Source of the DNA: Tamarix chinensis
Lineage: Eukaryota; Streptophyta; Magnoliopsida; Caryophyllales; Tamaricaceae
DNA length: 64,000 bases
Assembly: GCA_030549775.1 (NCBI GenBank)
Contig: CM060173.1
Coordinates: forward strand, 3,811,501-3,875,500
Direction: 5' to 3'
Part shown: positions 11,251 to 21,799 of the stretch, piece by piece
Layout: each line of letters begins with the position of its first letter
Numbering within the stretch: position 1 is the stretch's first letter
Notes under the pieces: generated by a model
What the model saw: only the letters and a program-made list of their open reading frames with translations
What the model was told of the DNA's origin: nothing
Database searches by the model: none
Translations under genes and position numbers: made by a program

Positions 11251-13740
11251 TCTTAAGTTATCATTGATAAGAATAACGTTGAAATTACCCATAAAGAGCC
11301 AAGGGTTGGCATGATGAGTATTACTGAGTAGCCAATCCCAAAGTTCCTTCCTACTATGGTCAGTATTCATACAATAAATGATACTTAGATTAAATGTAAA
11401 CAATTGTTGAAAAGATGTCACAATGTTAATGATACCCCAATAATTGTAGGATGGGGACCCAATCTTCCGACATAAAGGATTTCAACTTAACCATACACAT
11501 CTATAATGGTGACTAGTGTGATTAAACCATCAATTACATCCATTAGGAACTTTATTAACAATTGTAGATGCTTTTTTTTTTCTTTTTTTTTTTATTTTTT
11601 TTTATTTTCTATAAAAAAAATCAAAGACAACTTATTACTCCTAAGACAATGGTGGATTTATTTTTATTTTTTTTGTGGGTCATTCATTTCCTTAACATTC
11701 CGACAAACAATATTCATTGTAAATGAATGTCAAAATTGAAGAAAAAACAAACAAACAAACAAACATCCACCACCTTTTCCCACGATTCACTGTGGGCTAT
11801 ATTTTGGTCCTTCGCAATATGGGTCTATGGATTTGAGAGAAACAAATGTGGATTGCATTCAAATGTCCTAATTCATAGGTAGATGCCACATCACTGCACT
11901 ACAATCTTGTGATGGGTGCACTTGAGATGAATCGAGATTGCTAGTTCTCATGTCAGTCTGTCCAGTAGATGTGCATCTTTGATCATTCATCACCTTCCAT
12001 ATTTTCCTTTATTTGGTGGTAATGTGTATATGGTTCTGCATGTGAAGGAAATGGTAGTGAGCATCTAGGTATCCAATTTGATTACAAAGCAAGTAAACCA
12101 TTAGTTTCCACTCATATTTAATAAGCAAGTGAAACTCATTACCATCTGACTTTTTGATTACTACTGAATCAAAGAGAGTTTTCTAGACATCCAATTCCAC
12201 TATCACATGAGCAAAATAAATTATCTGCTTAGTTGCAAGGACATGATCAATATGTAACACCTCGAGTCGATACAACCACGCAAGGGCTACCTTGAAGCGC
12301 TTTTGGATTGATCGACTGGTTCCACAGATCAACACGAACCTTTTCAGCACGTTTTGTCCACACTCACACACTTCCCAAGAAATTTTCAAAAAATTATGAA
12401 ACTTTCTAGGAGAGTTACCCATCCTAAATATTGTTTTATGGCTAACACGCTTAACTATAGCGTTTTTAGGATGGAATCACCAAAAGGATGATATACCATG
12501 TTGATATAAGTAGTCTAATCAATCCTTATAACATTTCCCTCAATTTGGAATATTACATTTGCCCCCACTTAAAGAACGCAATGTCCTCGTTGTGCCTCAA
12601 CCACTAACTGTCTCAATACTATTTTATCCCAAGAATTGTCCCATTATGTGACAGACCAGCTCATCCAAGTTCAGCTCACAGTTACAGTTTTACTCTGATA
12701 CTATTTGTAATACCCCGAGTCGATACGACTAAGTAGGGGCTACCTTGGAACACTTTCAGATTGATCGGTTATCCCCACAGATCAATATGAAGCCTTTCAG
12801 CGCACTTTGTCCTCACTCACGCACTTTCTAAGAATTTTTTTTAAATTCTGAAATTTTCTATGATGGTCACCCATCCTAAAAATTGCTCCATGGCCAACAT
12901 GTTTAACTATAGAGTTTTTAGGATGGAATCACCAAAAGGATAGTATACCATAGTAACATAAGTTGTCTGATCAATCCTTATAACAATCCTCTCAATTTGG
13001 GGTATTACACAATGCCCAAACGATGTCCAACACAACTACATATTCTTCCCACGAAGTTCGACAACCAAAAACCTAAAGGATGATTATGTAATTTGATCCA
13101 TGTGTAGATAAACTAAAATTCTCAAGGATGGAAATTGAAATTAGGGTACTAAAGTTTCAATATTGATGGTTTTTTCATGAAATTCCATTGAGAAGCCTCA
13201 AGTATAGACACACAATCATCTCAGTAGATAAATTGAAAAAGGAAAAAACATAGGATCATGGAGGAGAATCTTAGGCATCTTGACATGATTCCAAATAATT
13301 ATGATGTAACTTTGCATTTGAGTCATAGAAGGGTTAGCACCAAACATGACACCCATAAGTAAATTTTCCTTCTCAACCTCCTTTTCTTGAATTTATACCT
13401 GTGGGAGGAGAATAGGACAATGGTATCATGGGATTTGGGCATTTGTTCATCATCACCGCATTTTACCAAGACAAATTCTCTTCATTATCGATGGCCTTAC
13501 CATCAGTGGGGATATCTTCAACATATGCGAGGGAGGTTCCTATAAGTTTTTGAATGGCAATTGCAGTCTAATTTGAATTTGGTTAACATCTCAAAAGGGA
13601 GAAACTTATTGTGCTTGCAATAATGGGGCTACAATAAAGGAAGATGGGGTAATACTAGCCACTTGAGTATCTTTAGTGGACAAAATGGACCTTAAAGGTG
13701 GTTCTCTCACCAGCGATGAGTTCTTCTTACAACGTATCAT
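11197..13740 (-). pseudogene. Dead LINE ORF1 (DUF4283-like) and endonuclease fragment, interrupted by a TRIM
   Basis: On the - strand, bases about 13260-13020 and 12250-12183 read as the DUF4283-type region of plant LINE ORF1: MKKPSILKL, TWIKLHNHPLGFW, then IYFAHVIVELDV. The Cassandra TRIM at 12253-13009 sits exactly between these two halves. Further along, 11450-11197 reads as part of the endonuclease domain of ORF2, with a RKELWDWLLSN segment and PWLFMGNFNVIL, the equivalent of the conserved GDFN box with Asp changed to Asn. Stops are frequent. The fragment ends head-on against the + strand reverse transcriptase, so either two insertions meet here or the 3' half was inverted. Confidence 0.7.
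12253..13009 (-). mobile_element. Cassandra TRIM retrotransposon, older copy
   Basis: Two direct repeats of about 305 bp (12253-12557 and 12706-13009) flank a short internal region of 148 bp. Each repeat runs from TGTAA(C/T)ACC to a TATTACA end. Read on the - strand, the 5' LTR is followed by a decayed primer-binding site (TAGTATCAGAGTA, compared with TGGTATCAGAGC for initiator Met-tRNA). The LTRs carry a degraded 5S rRNA-like domain. Flanks CAATA and CAATG agree at four of five bases. It is the same family as 45509-46250 but more diverged. It cannot encode proteins and would need enzymes from another element. Confidence 0.85.
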
Positions 13741-13984
13741 GGATGGGCATGAGGAATCTTAGTATGTGTTTACCGATGGAAAATAATGTTATTTTCTAGA
13801 AAGCATTTTCCAGTTTTATAGAAAATTAGAAAAACACACTCGTAACTTTTATTTCTCAGTTTTTTCATTAGAAAACTAAAAAGCATGGTTTTTAACTTTG
13901 TGAAGAAAAACTAAAAAATAACTTGGACTATATTTTTTTTAAGTATTTTATATAAATATATGCATTGATCTACCCCATGTTTTC

Positions 13985-14300
13985 TAGTTGGAAAGTCTAT
14001 TATTAGTAGTAGTAGTAGCAGCAGCAGCAACAACAACATTATTTCTAACAATAAAATCAATTGTATTAGTATGAGTAGTATTAATATTAATAAAAATAGA
14101 AGTACTAATGATAATATTGTTAATATTATCATTATTATTTATTATTATGATCATGAATAGAAGTAATAATAATAATAACAACAACAACAACAACACTATT
14201 ATCATAGATAATAATTTGATAATAATATTATTAAAATTAATAATTTCATTCTTATTATGATATTAATATCGATAATAATAATATAGTGTTGTTGTTGTGA
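13985..14300. repeat. Mixed trinucleotide microsatellite (AGT/AGC/AAC/AAT)
   Basis: Long tracts of AGT, AGC, AAC and AAT triplets alternate. The long Leu- and Ile-rich open frames here are simply the repeat translated. It lies just upstream of the LTR-like insertion at 14373. Confidence 0.75.
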
Positions 14301-16589
14301 TCTAATTAGATGGACATAAACATGTTATTTTAATTTCTATCTCTAAATGTTAGTTCTATAATATGGATAAATTGTAATACCCCACCCTAAAATTTTTGAA
14401 AATGTGTTTAAAGTTATGTTAATATAAAATAATTTAGTTTTGGTTTTGGAAATGGTTTGAAATTCTAATAAAGATGTGAATTTTAGGCACACCGATTGAC
14501 TGGGTTTCCTAATCGATGAACATCTACGTTCAAGAACTGACATTTTTATTCCATGATAAATCAGTTGACTAGTTTGTTCAAACCCATTAACTGGTTATCC
14601 AGTAATTTTATATCCTTTTCTTATTTTTATTTCAATCTCATTCCAATGTTTATAAAAATTTCTAATTATAATCTATTTGTGATACTAAACATATTTGATG
14701 CTTTGCGATTGTTTGTATATTATTTAGATCGTTCTATAATTTTATTTAATTAAAATTTCTCCAAAAGCACTCTAATGGTATTTCTCAAAATTTCCTCTCT
14801 TCCCCTCATTTTTCTCTCTTCTCGTGTGGCCATGGCTACGTGTTTGACTTCCTATACCCTCTTTCCTGACTTACCAATCCTCCACTATGTCCCCTCCTGA
14901 TTACACTCTACCTCTCTTACATCATCATGTCTTTTCCTTATGCTTAGTTGCCCACCCTCAACCAATTCAACATTTTCTCTCTCCTCCCCTTAAAGATGTC
15001 AACCCAGCTCTTCCTTGAACTCCATTCCAAACTCATTTCTAGTTCTTACCTTCTCCATTTTATCTCTTCTCCCTTTCCCTTGGTAAGTATTTTCTATGTG
15101 TGGAGGTATCCTTTATTTCTCCCTTTTTCTTCTTTGTTGGGAAAAAACAAAGGCTTACCTCACTTTTCTTCTCATCCCTTAGTCGATTCTCATTTCTTCC
15201 TTCTTCTCCTAATCTTAGCCTTAGATTTTGGTTTCTTTCTTTGATTTCAGCTCTCAGAAGAGGTTGTGTTATGTCATTTTCATATCCTTCTTCGTCTTAT
15301 TTTGTTTTATTAAGTTTTGAAAAGAGGTTTTAATCACTTTGGTTCTTGATTCTCTTAGAAAATCAAGGCCTTGGTAAAATCCATTAAGTTAGGAGTATTT
15401 TTGTGTTAGAAGATTTATTTGGAGGTAAGGCATCATTATCTCTAAAATGAGTAACGTTTTGCAATGTTTGTTGTGGTTTTGAGTGATTAATATGTTATGC
15501 GATGTGGCTATATTATGTTGAGTCATTGGATTCAAACATGTTGACATGCTTTAATTTATGAATTTTTAGAGTATGTTCTAGTATTTTGATATTATGCATA
15601 AGTTTAGTGAAATTTGGGCATGATCTTGCTAAGTATTGATTCCTACTATGATCTATGTGAAGTATGTCTTTTTATATGTTTTACAACATAGATGCGTGAT
15701 TGGATTAATATGGAAAAGATTAGTGATTTTGTTTATGTGTAGTTCATGAGTCTAGGCAGTGTTTCGTCCAGACCATCCCATCTGTCTACTATAACTAATC
15801 AACTGGTTGTGTGAATAGTAACTTGGGTTGGTCACCACAATCGGTTGATTCATGAGCAGCCAATTGGTTTGATGAGCCAATCAACTGTTGTCCGTGAACA
15901 ATTGATCAGCCAGCCTGACCCATTGCTTGGCTTCTTTATGAATAGAGTAGTTTGGCCTCTACTTGAACCTATCAACCAATTTGGTGGACCATCTAGTCAG
16001 CTAGTTTTGGTGTGTGATATCTCTCCTCAAGTCTGGTGTGACTAGACCGATTAATTAGTCCTAGCAATTGTTCGATTAGTCCACCTAAGTTCATCATGTC
16101 TGCTTGTTAATTGATGTTCTTTCGTTGGGACTTCTATATTAATATTTTCATGTAATTACAAAATTTTTATCATGATTTCAATCATGCTTAACCCTATTTT
16201 AAGATCGATCAAATTGATAATACCATAGGCCTTGTGTGGTTAAGTTTGGTGTTACCTCTAAACACTCAATTGGTGGCTTATATATCTTGTGTTATGTTTG
16301 GTGTTATCACGTGAAAACACCCAATTGGTTATTAATGGAATTAATTATGATTTTTGATATCGCTTGGAAATTAATAATAGTGGATTAAGATTTCATTCGA
16401 GATTTTTTTTTCTAACTCTTGGGATAGCTCATCAAGAATTAGTGGGTGGGTTTCCTTATATTTTTATCTTTTCACTGAGCACCTATTTCCTTCACCACCG
16501 GATTGCGATCGGTAAAGGTCATGTGCATATCTTTGAGGTATAGGATAATATTGTGGGAAGCTTGCATGGAATTGGTGTCCAACTCAGGT

Positions 16590-16900
16590 GGGTAAAGTAT
16601 TACAGTACAACCCTTTGGCACTGTATATTATTTATTGCTTAAGCGAGTATGGTATCCCAACTTGTGTAACCCTCACGGCAGACGGATTCAAGGTGTGGTA
16701 GGTGAGGTATTACAATACAAGCCCTCTTGATGTACTTTGACCATATGTGATGGGTGTGGTATCCTAATTTGTATTAGCCCTTGTGGAAGATGCATTGGAT
16801 GTATGGTAGATGTGGTATCACTAGATAAAAGCTCCTTCGATGTATTCTAACTTTGTGTGGTGGGTGGGGTATTCCATTGTGTGTGTGTACTGCCATGACT
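16590..16900 (+). repeat. Tandem repeat of about 108 bp inside the LTR-like element
   Basis: Three diverged units are marked by related phrases (AGTATTACAGTACAACCC, AGGTATTACAATACAAGCCC, TGGTATCACTAGATAAAAGC) starting near 16597, 16706 and 16813. Each is followed by a T-rich segment and GGTATCC(C/T)AA(C/T)TTGT-type sequence. The other large LTR-like elements carry tandem repeats at a comparable position. Confidence 0.5.
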
Positions 16901-17003
16901 CTAGTTCATGGTGAAGAGCTAGGTGTGGTTGAACGGATTATTTTAATAATTAAAAAGTACGTGGTTATTAAAGGAAGATTTATAATATGGTTTATATTAT
17001 ATA

Positions 17004-20000
17004 TGTAACACCCCAGAATTTATTACTGAAAATTTTTATTTTACAGCAAAAGCATATAACCAAAATAAACCGGGTGTTATCGCCATAATTGATAAAAGTC
17101 TGACTTACCATTTCATCCTTATGTCAATCACAAGGTAAAATAATTTAAAATTCTCTATAGGATAAAAATAAAACTAGAGAAGTTTCATAAACATAAATAC
17201 GATTTTGGAAATTAACTTCAAATACAACATCCAAAATACATATAAAAGGGATACCATGGATTTAAGAGTCCAAAAGGGTATATGGGTAAAGCCATCATCT
17301 AGATAACATGACTCTATGCCTAAAAGCTCTAATATACAAAGTCACTCTACCCCATACAAGGTATCAAAAGATGTAAAATTATCAACTAGGTCCTCATCAA
17401 CTTGCACATAAATATCCAGATCATCTGCTCCTAGGAATGAGCAATACCCATAAAAAGGATGATCGGTATACTACATACTGATTAAGGTAATAATATAATC
17501 GAAATAAGGAAATACATAATTATATGCATTCACAACGGAAAGTAATATACATGCTAGGTACAAAATCACTACATGATAAATACTAGTCCGGATAAGTATT
17601 ATTAGAATATAACATGATCCATTATTTTATTTACGTTGAGTTTAGGAACCCTACAATTCTTAAACCGATGGAACAGTTTGAAGCACCTCTTAGGGACAAC
17701 ACACCTAAGTCACTATTATCATTTAGTAGAACGGATATAATACTTCTAAGGGAAAAATGCTCCTAAGCCACTATTCTTAAATCAGTGAAATAGTCTAAAG
17801 CACCTCTTAGAGACAACACACTGAACCATTATTATCATCTGGTAGAACGGACCCAATACCTAGTCCTAACTCACATAATCTTCCACTTTAAATAATTAAT
17901 GTCTTATCCTTTAGTTCTTATCTCAAATTATATTCTTATTCACTTTAAGTATAGGGCCTCACTGTTCTTAATCTGATGGAATGGATTGACGCACCTTTCA
18001 GGGACAACACACCTGAGTCACTATTATCGTCCAGTGAAATGGACCCAATATCTCGGCCCTACTCATGATCTTTAACTTTAAATAGTTAGTATCTTATTCA
18101 TGATTGGTTTTATAAACACAACATAGTTACAGCAAGCAAGGCATCATCATACATATAACAAGATCGTTCCCACAAGTTAAGATGCTTTATTTTTTTTCTA
18201 AAAAACCTAAATTCACACTTTAGGCATAACTTCTCCCATATTGATCATTTACCACCAAATTTATTATATCTTCATAAAATATTATTATTACTAACATACC
18301 TGAAATTCAAGGCCTAACTCCCACATCTTACACACGCAATAATAACCATCTCTCAAAAGTTACTATTCCTAAAGCTCCTAAAATTTTAATTTTACAGGTA
18401 AGTCATAACTCTTTCCATAAATCTCATATAATTAAAAAATTCTACATAATTCCCCAAAATACTAACATTAACAACATATCCGAAATTCGTGGTGTAACTC
18501 TAACGTCTTACACATGTTATAATAACATTATCATTTTATGATTATTATTCTCAATTTAAGTCATTTTCTCATTTTGAGGAACTTATGACATTTATAATCA
18601 CTCCACATGATCTTACTAGCATATTTTCATCCACCTAATACGTCAAAATACTAAAATTTCCACATTAACCCATATTGAGTAAAATATCCTTATAGATAGC
18701 CAAAAGCCCTTATTTTACGAAAATCTTATATCTTCAATGCCATTATCTCCAAATCCTCAATTTACTATCATACATATTAAATATGCTTATTTCACACTTA
18801 TAATATCTTGGTAGGCCCATACTACTCTTCCATAAGTCATACTCATCCACAAAAATACAATCTAGTGTAGTAACATCGTATCGTATCAGCACATCTTTTG
18901 TTATTCGTACTCTCTTTATATTATACAATCCCTATTATCATAACATATCATTAACTAAATGAATTTAATTATATAATAACAGTAACATGATAATACACAT
19001 GGACATTCAGGTATTTAGCACAAAACCCTAAACATTGACTAGTATCCTTACAAAAAAGCCTCCAGTCTCTAAGCACGCTTATCATATCCCGCCTCTTCCA
19101 GAACCTCCAGATTATCACCTAAGAACAATTATCAAAACATAATTACAATTAAGGAGGGATTAAGGAAGTGGAAGGGTGAAAGAATGGGGAAACCCAAACT
19201 GAGGTTTGAAGGAAGTCTTGGTCAAAACTTATGCAGCAAAGGGAGGTTCAGTGGTGGATACTGAAAGGTGGGGATGGGCTTCGGTGGTGTCTACCAAAGG
19301 GGGGGTTTAGGTTTTGGTGGTTTTAGCTGGAAGGGGGTAAGATTTCGGTAGAAATGGTCGAAAGGTAGGGGAGTTGTGGTGATTTTTACCAAAAGTAGAG
19401 GGGTGGTTTTAGTGAAAATGGTCGTAAGTGGTGGGTGTGGTTTGGTGAGTTTGACCGAAGGTCATGGGTAGTTTTTGGTGGTTTTGGACGGTGATTGGGG
19501 TAGGTTGTGGGGAGTTTAGCTGGTGGATGGGGTGAGGGAATGGCAAAGTTTTCTAGTGGTGGTGTTGGTGCCTCGATTGGCCTCGTCGGTGGTGGGTTTT
19601 TGGGGCTATTTTGGCAACGATAAGGAGCGGAAAAGGAGGGAGGAAGGTTGTGTTGAAGTGAAATTTTTTAGCAAAAATAGAGGGGGAAGGAGGGTGGTTT
19701 GGTGCATTAAATTGGGTATATATATATATACATACATATATGCACACACGAGGAGGAAAGGAGAGAGAGTGAGGTGATCTTGTCAATATAACCCATCACA
19801 CACGAAAAAAAAAAGGAGTTAATGGGTGATGGTGAGGGTAGTGTGTGGAGGTCATGGAAGTAGAGCATGACAGGGAAAGTCGTGCATGAAAAGGGAAAGA
19901 AGAAGGGGAAAAGAAAAAAAGGGTAGGAGGAAAATATTAAAAAAAGAGAAGAAAAAGAAAAGGGATAAAAAGAGAAAAAGTATGGGTTTAGATTTTGGTT

Positions 20001-20229
20001 TAGTTTAGTATAATTTAAGTTAAGGTATTAGGATAATTCAATGAAATAATGATTCGAGATTAGGTTTAGATTAGGAAATATATCAATAACCCAGGATAAA
20101 AATTAGGGTTAGCCTAAAATTTAAGATTAGGGAGTTAGGGTAGAATAAATATATAATTTTTTTATGTTAGATTTAGGTTACGATATTAATTACTCGGGAT
20201 TAAAGTTATCTAAAATTTGGGTTATTAAA
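17004..20229 (-). mobile_element. Inverted LTR-like element nested in the 14373-20940 element
   Basis: On the + strand it opens with TGTAACACCCCAGAATTT. Read on -, that is its 3' end, and GGCGATAACACCCGG lies about 83 bp inside it, the motif shared by all four large LTR-like elements. A - strand segment near 17451-17423 reads GTATTGCTCATTCCTAGGA, matching GTGTTGCTCATTCCCACGA at about 59602 in the 54852-60103 element. The - strand C-rich stretch (19920-19150) matches the C-rich stretch of the others. The other boundary, near 20225-20230 (GGGTTATTAAA), is degraded and no clean duplication was found, so that end is approximate. Confidence 0.6.
17655..18075 (-). repeat. Tandem repeat inside the inverted LTR-like element
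   Basis: Three diverged units each contain GATGGAA-like sequence, GCACCTYTYAGGGACAACACAC and CACTATTATC (near 17665, 17780 and 17975). In reverse complement (GATAATAGTG followed by TCAGGTGTGTTGTCCCTG) they resemble the 49-bp repeat GATCCACCGGC..ATAATAGTGGCCAGG..TTTTGCCCTG at 59064-59400. This ties the two elements to one family. Confidence 0.6.
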
Positions 20230-21171
20230 ATAGGAATCTAATGTATGATCTGTATTATTGTTCTTCCATGATTTCTATGTGAGTATGCCTTTTTATCTTA
20301 TAACTTTCAACCTAAGTGTTATGTTATTCTAGTGTACTTATCACCATGCTATTATGTGACTTCAATGTGCAGCATGAGCTTTTACCATGTTTTAGGTAAT
20401 TTATTTTGCTAGTACTTCACCGTACTAATAATACATTTGTGTAGTTACTATAATGATTCAGTTTCTCATTCGGTGAGTAGATGATGATTTACAACGCTAC
20501 TATTCTCAGCTAGAATACGTTAGGGATGATGTCATGGGTTAGTAGTTGGTCATTGCTTGGGGTTTTAGAGTTACACTTTCATTTAATTAAGAGTTAGACT
20601 AATCGGTTAAATGTATTTTGTCCAATACATTAGGATGTTTTTGGTTCTTTCCAGTTATATAAACTATTGGCTTTGGTTCTCATAATTAGATTTTGTAATC
20701 TATCTCTTCTTTTTTATATTATTACTCTCACTATTGCTATCATTATGATTATCATGTTACTATTAGAACATGCATTCTTTCATTTATTGTTCCATTTTAT
20801 CTTACATCAAACATGGATTAGTTGATGATTATACCTTTTTTTTGGTTGATGTAGCGATAACATTCCCAATTTTAATTTTATAAAAGCTTCCACATTGTCT
20901 TCAAATGAGATTTTCTGGTCCAAAATTTGAAGGTGTTACATAAATGAACACATTTTCTTATTTTTATAGAAAATTAGAGAAGGAAATTGAAATTTTGTTT
21001 TCTAAATGTAAAATCGCCCAGGGATACCCTCACCGAGAAAGATTTTTAAAAGAAATATTGAGGTGATGAAATGGAAATATTAGATACATTATGTAGATTA
21101 TTTGCTTAAATGTTGTTGTAGCTAATAGAAATGTTTGGCAGCTCTTTTTTAATGTCAAATGAAATGATATA

Positions 21172-21399
21172 CTCCCTCTGTGTTAAAAATAAAAGTTATT
21201 TTATTATTAAATTTTTGTATAAGAAATAAAGTCATTTCAGAAAAGTTAAAACCTATCAATTTTACCCTCACTTTTTTTTAATTATATATGTATTAAATGC
21301 TTTGTTATTTTTTAATAAATGCTTTAAGACTATTTTTATTACTTTTTTTAAAAAAAAGTATAAATTATTAGAATAATTTTATTTTTAATAGAGATAGGA
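21172..21399. mobile_element. Stowaway-like MITE
   Basis: The left end reads CTCCCTCTGTGTTAAAAAT, after a TA. The right end in reverse complement reads CTATCTCTATTAAAAATAAA, so the ends form an imperfect terminal inverted repeat like that of plant Stowaway (Tc1/mariner) MITEs. The length, about 228 bp, fits. The interior resembles AT-rich sequence at 35230-35450, a likely eroded relative. The exact right end is uncertain. Confidence 0.55.
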
Positions 21400-21561
21400 T
21401 AAATTATTATCTTGACAACTTAATTGGGAGAATCCTAGAACGTTCTTTTTAATATCTTGAGAAAAACATAACCATTCCCGGCCTCATCCCACTAGGGCAC
21501 CATTTGGCAAACAACAAACTTTTATCCAGCAGGGATGGAAAAATGTTAATATAGATCTTAG

Positions 21562-21790
21562 GCCTTGTTTGGTATATGAATGGAAAAAATTCTCCCTATT
21601 TTATATTATTTAGATAAATTTTTTATTAATAATCAAAATATTTTTAATGAAATATTTATTTTAGATCAAATAAAGATCTAAAATGAATATTTGTTTGAAA
21701 TTATTTTCTAATTTTAATTATAATATACTAGATATATAAAATATATGAATATTTTTTTTACTCTTATTACCTTCACACTTACTGTCATCT
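21562..21790. mobile_element. Eroded Tourist-like fold-back MITE
   Basis: It starts after TTA with GGCCTTGTTTGGTATATGAA, the same end type as the intact element at 48198-48437. Its middle has a short palindrome (TTTTAGAT..GATCTAAAA) flanked by ATATTT/AAATAT arms, also as in that copy. The right terminal repeat is no longer recognisable. Confidence 0.45.
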
Positions 21791-21799
21791 TGTTTCAAC

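Larger units (their letters stand above)
14373..20940 (+). mobile_element. LTR-like element (probable solo LTR), interrupted by an inverted relative
   Basis: It starts TGTAATACCCCACCC and ends AAGGTGTTACA. It is flanked by a perfect 5-bp direct repeat TAAAT (14368-14372 and 20941-20945), the signature of LTR-element integration. The sequence outside both ends is also related (TTTTATAGAAAATTAGA on both sides). Order: AT-rich start, pyrimidine-rich stretch (about 14770-15260), spacer, a roughly 108-bp tandem repeat (16590-16900), then after the nested element a tail with GTAGCGATAACATTCCC 89 bp from the end. Without the insertion it is about 3.3 kb. No gag, pol, primer site or second LTR is seen, so I read it as a solo LTR of a Ty3/Gypsy type; superfamily is inferred. 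Confidence 0.7.

Noticed and set aside
14373..20940. Full-length LTR retrotransposon with two LTRs
   Set aside because: No direct long repeats, primer-binding site, polypurine tract or gag-pol were found between the ends; a solo LTR with a nested relative fits better.
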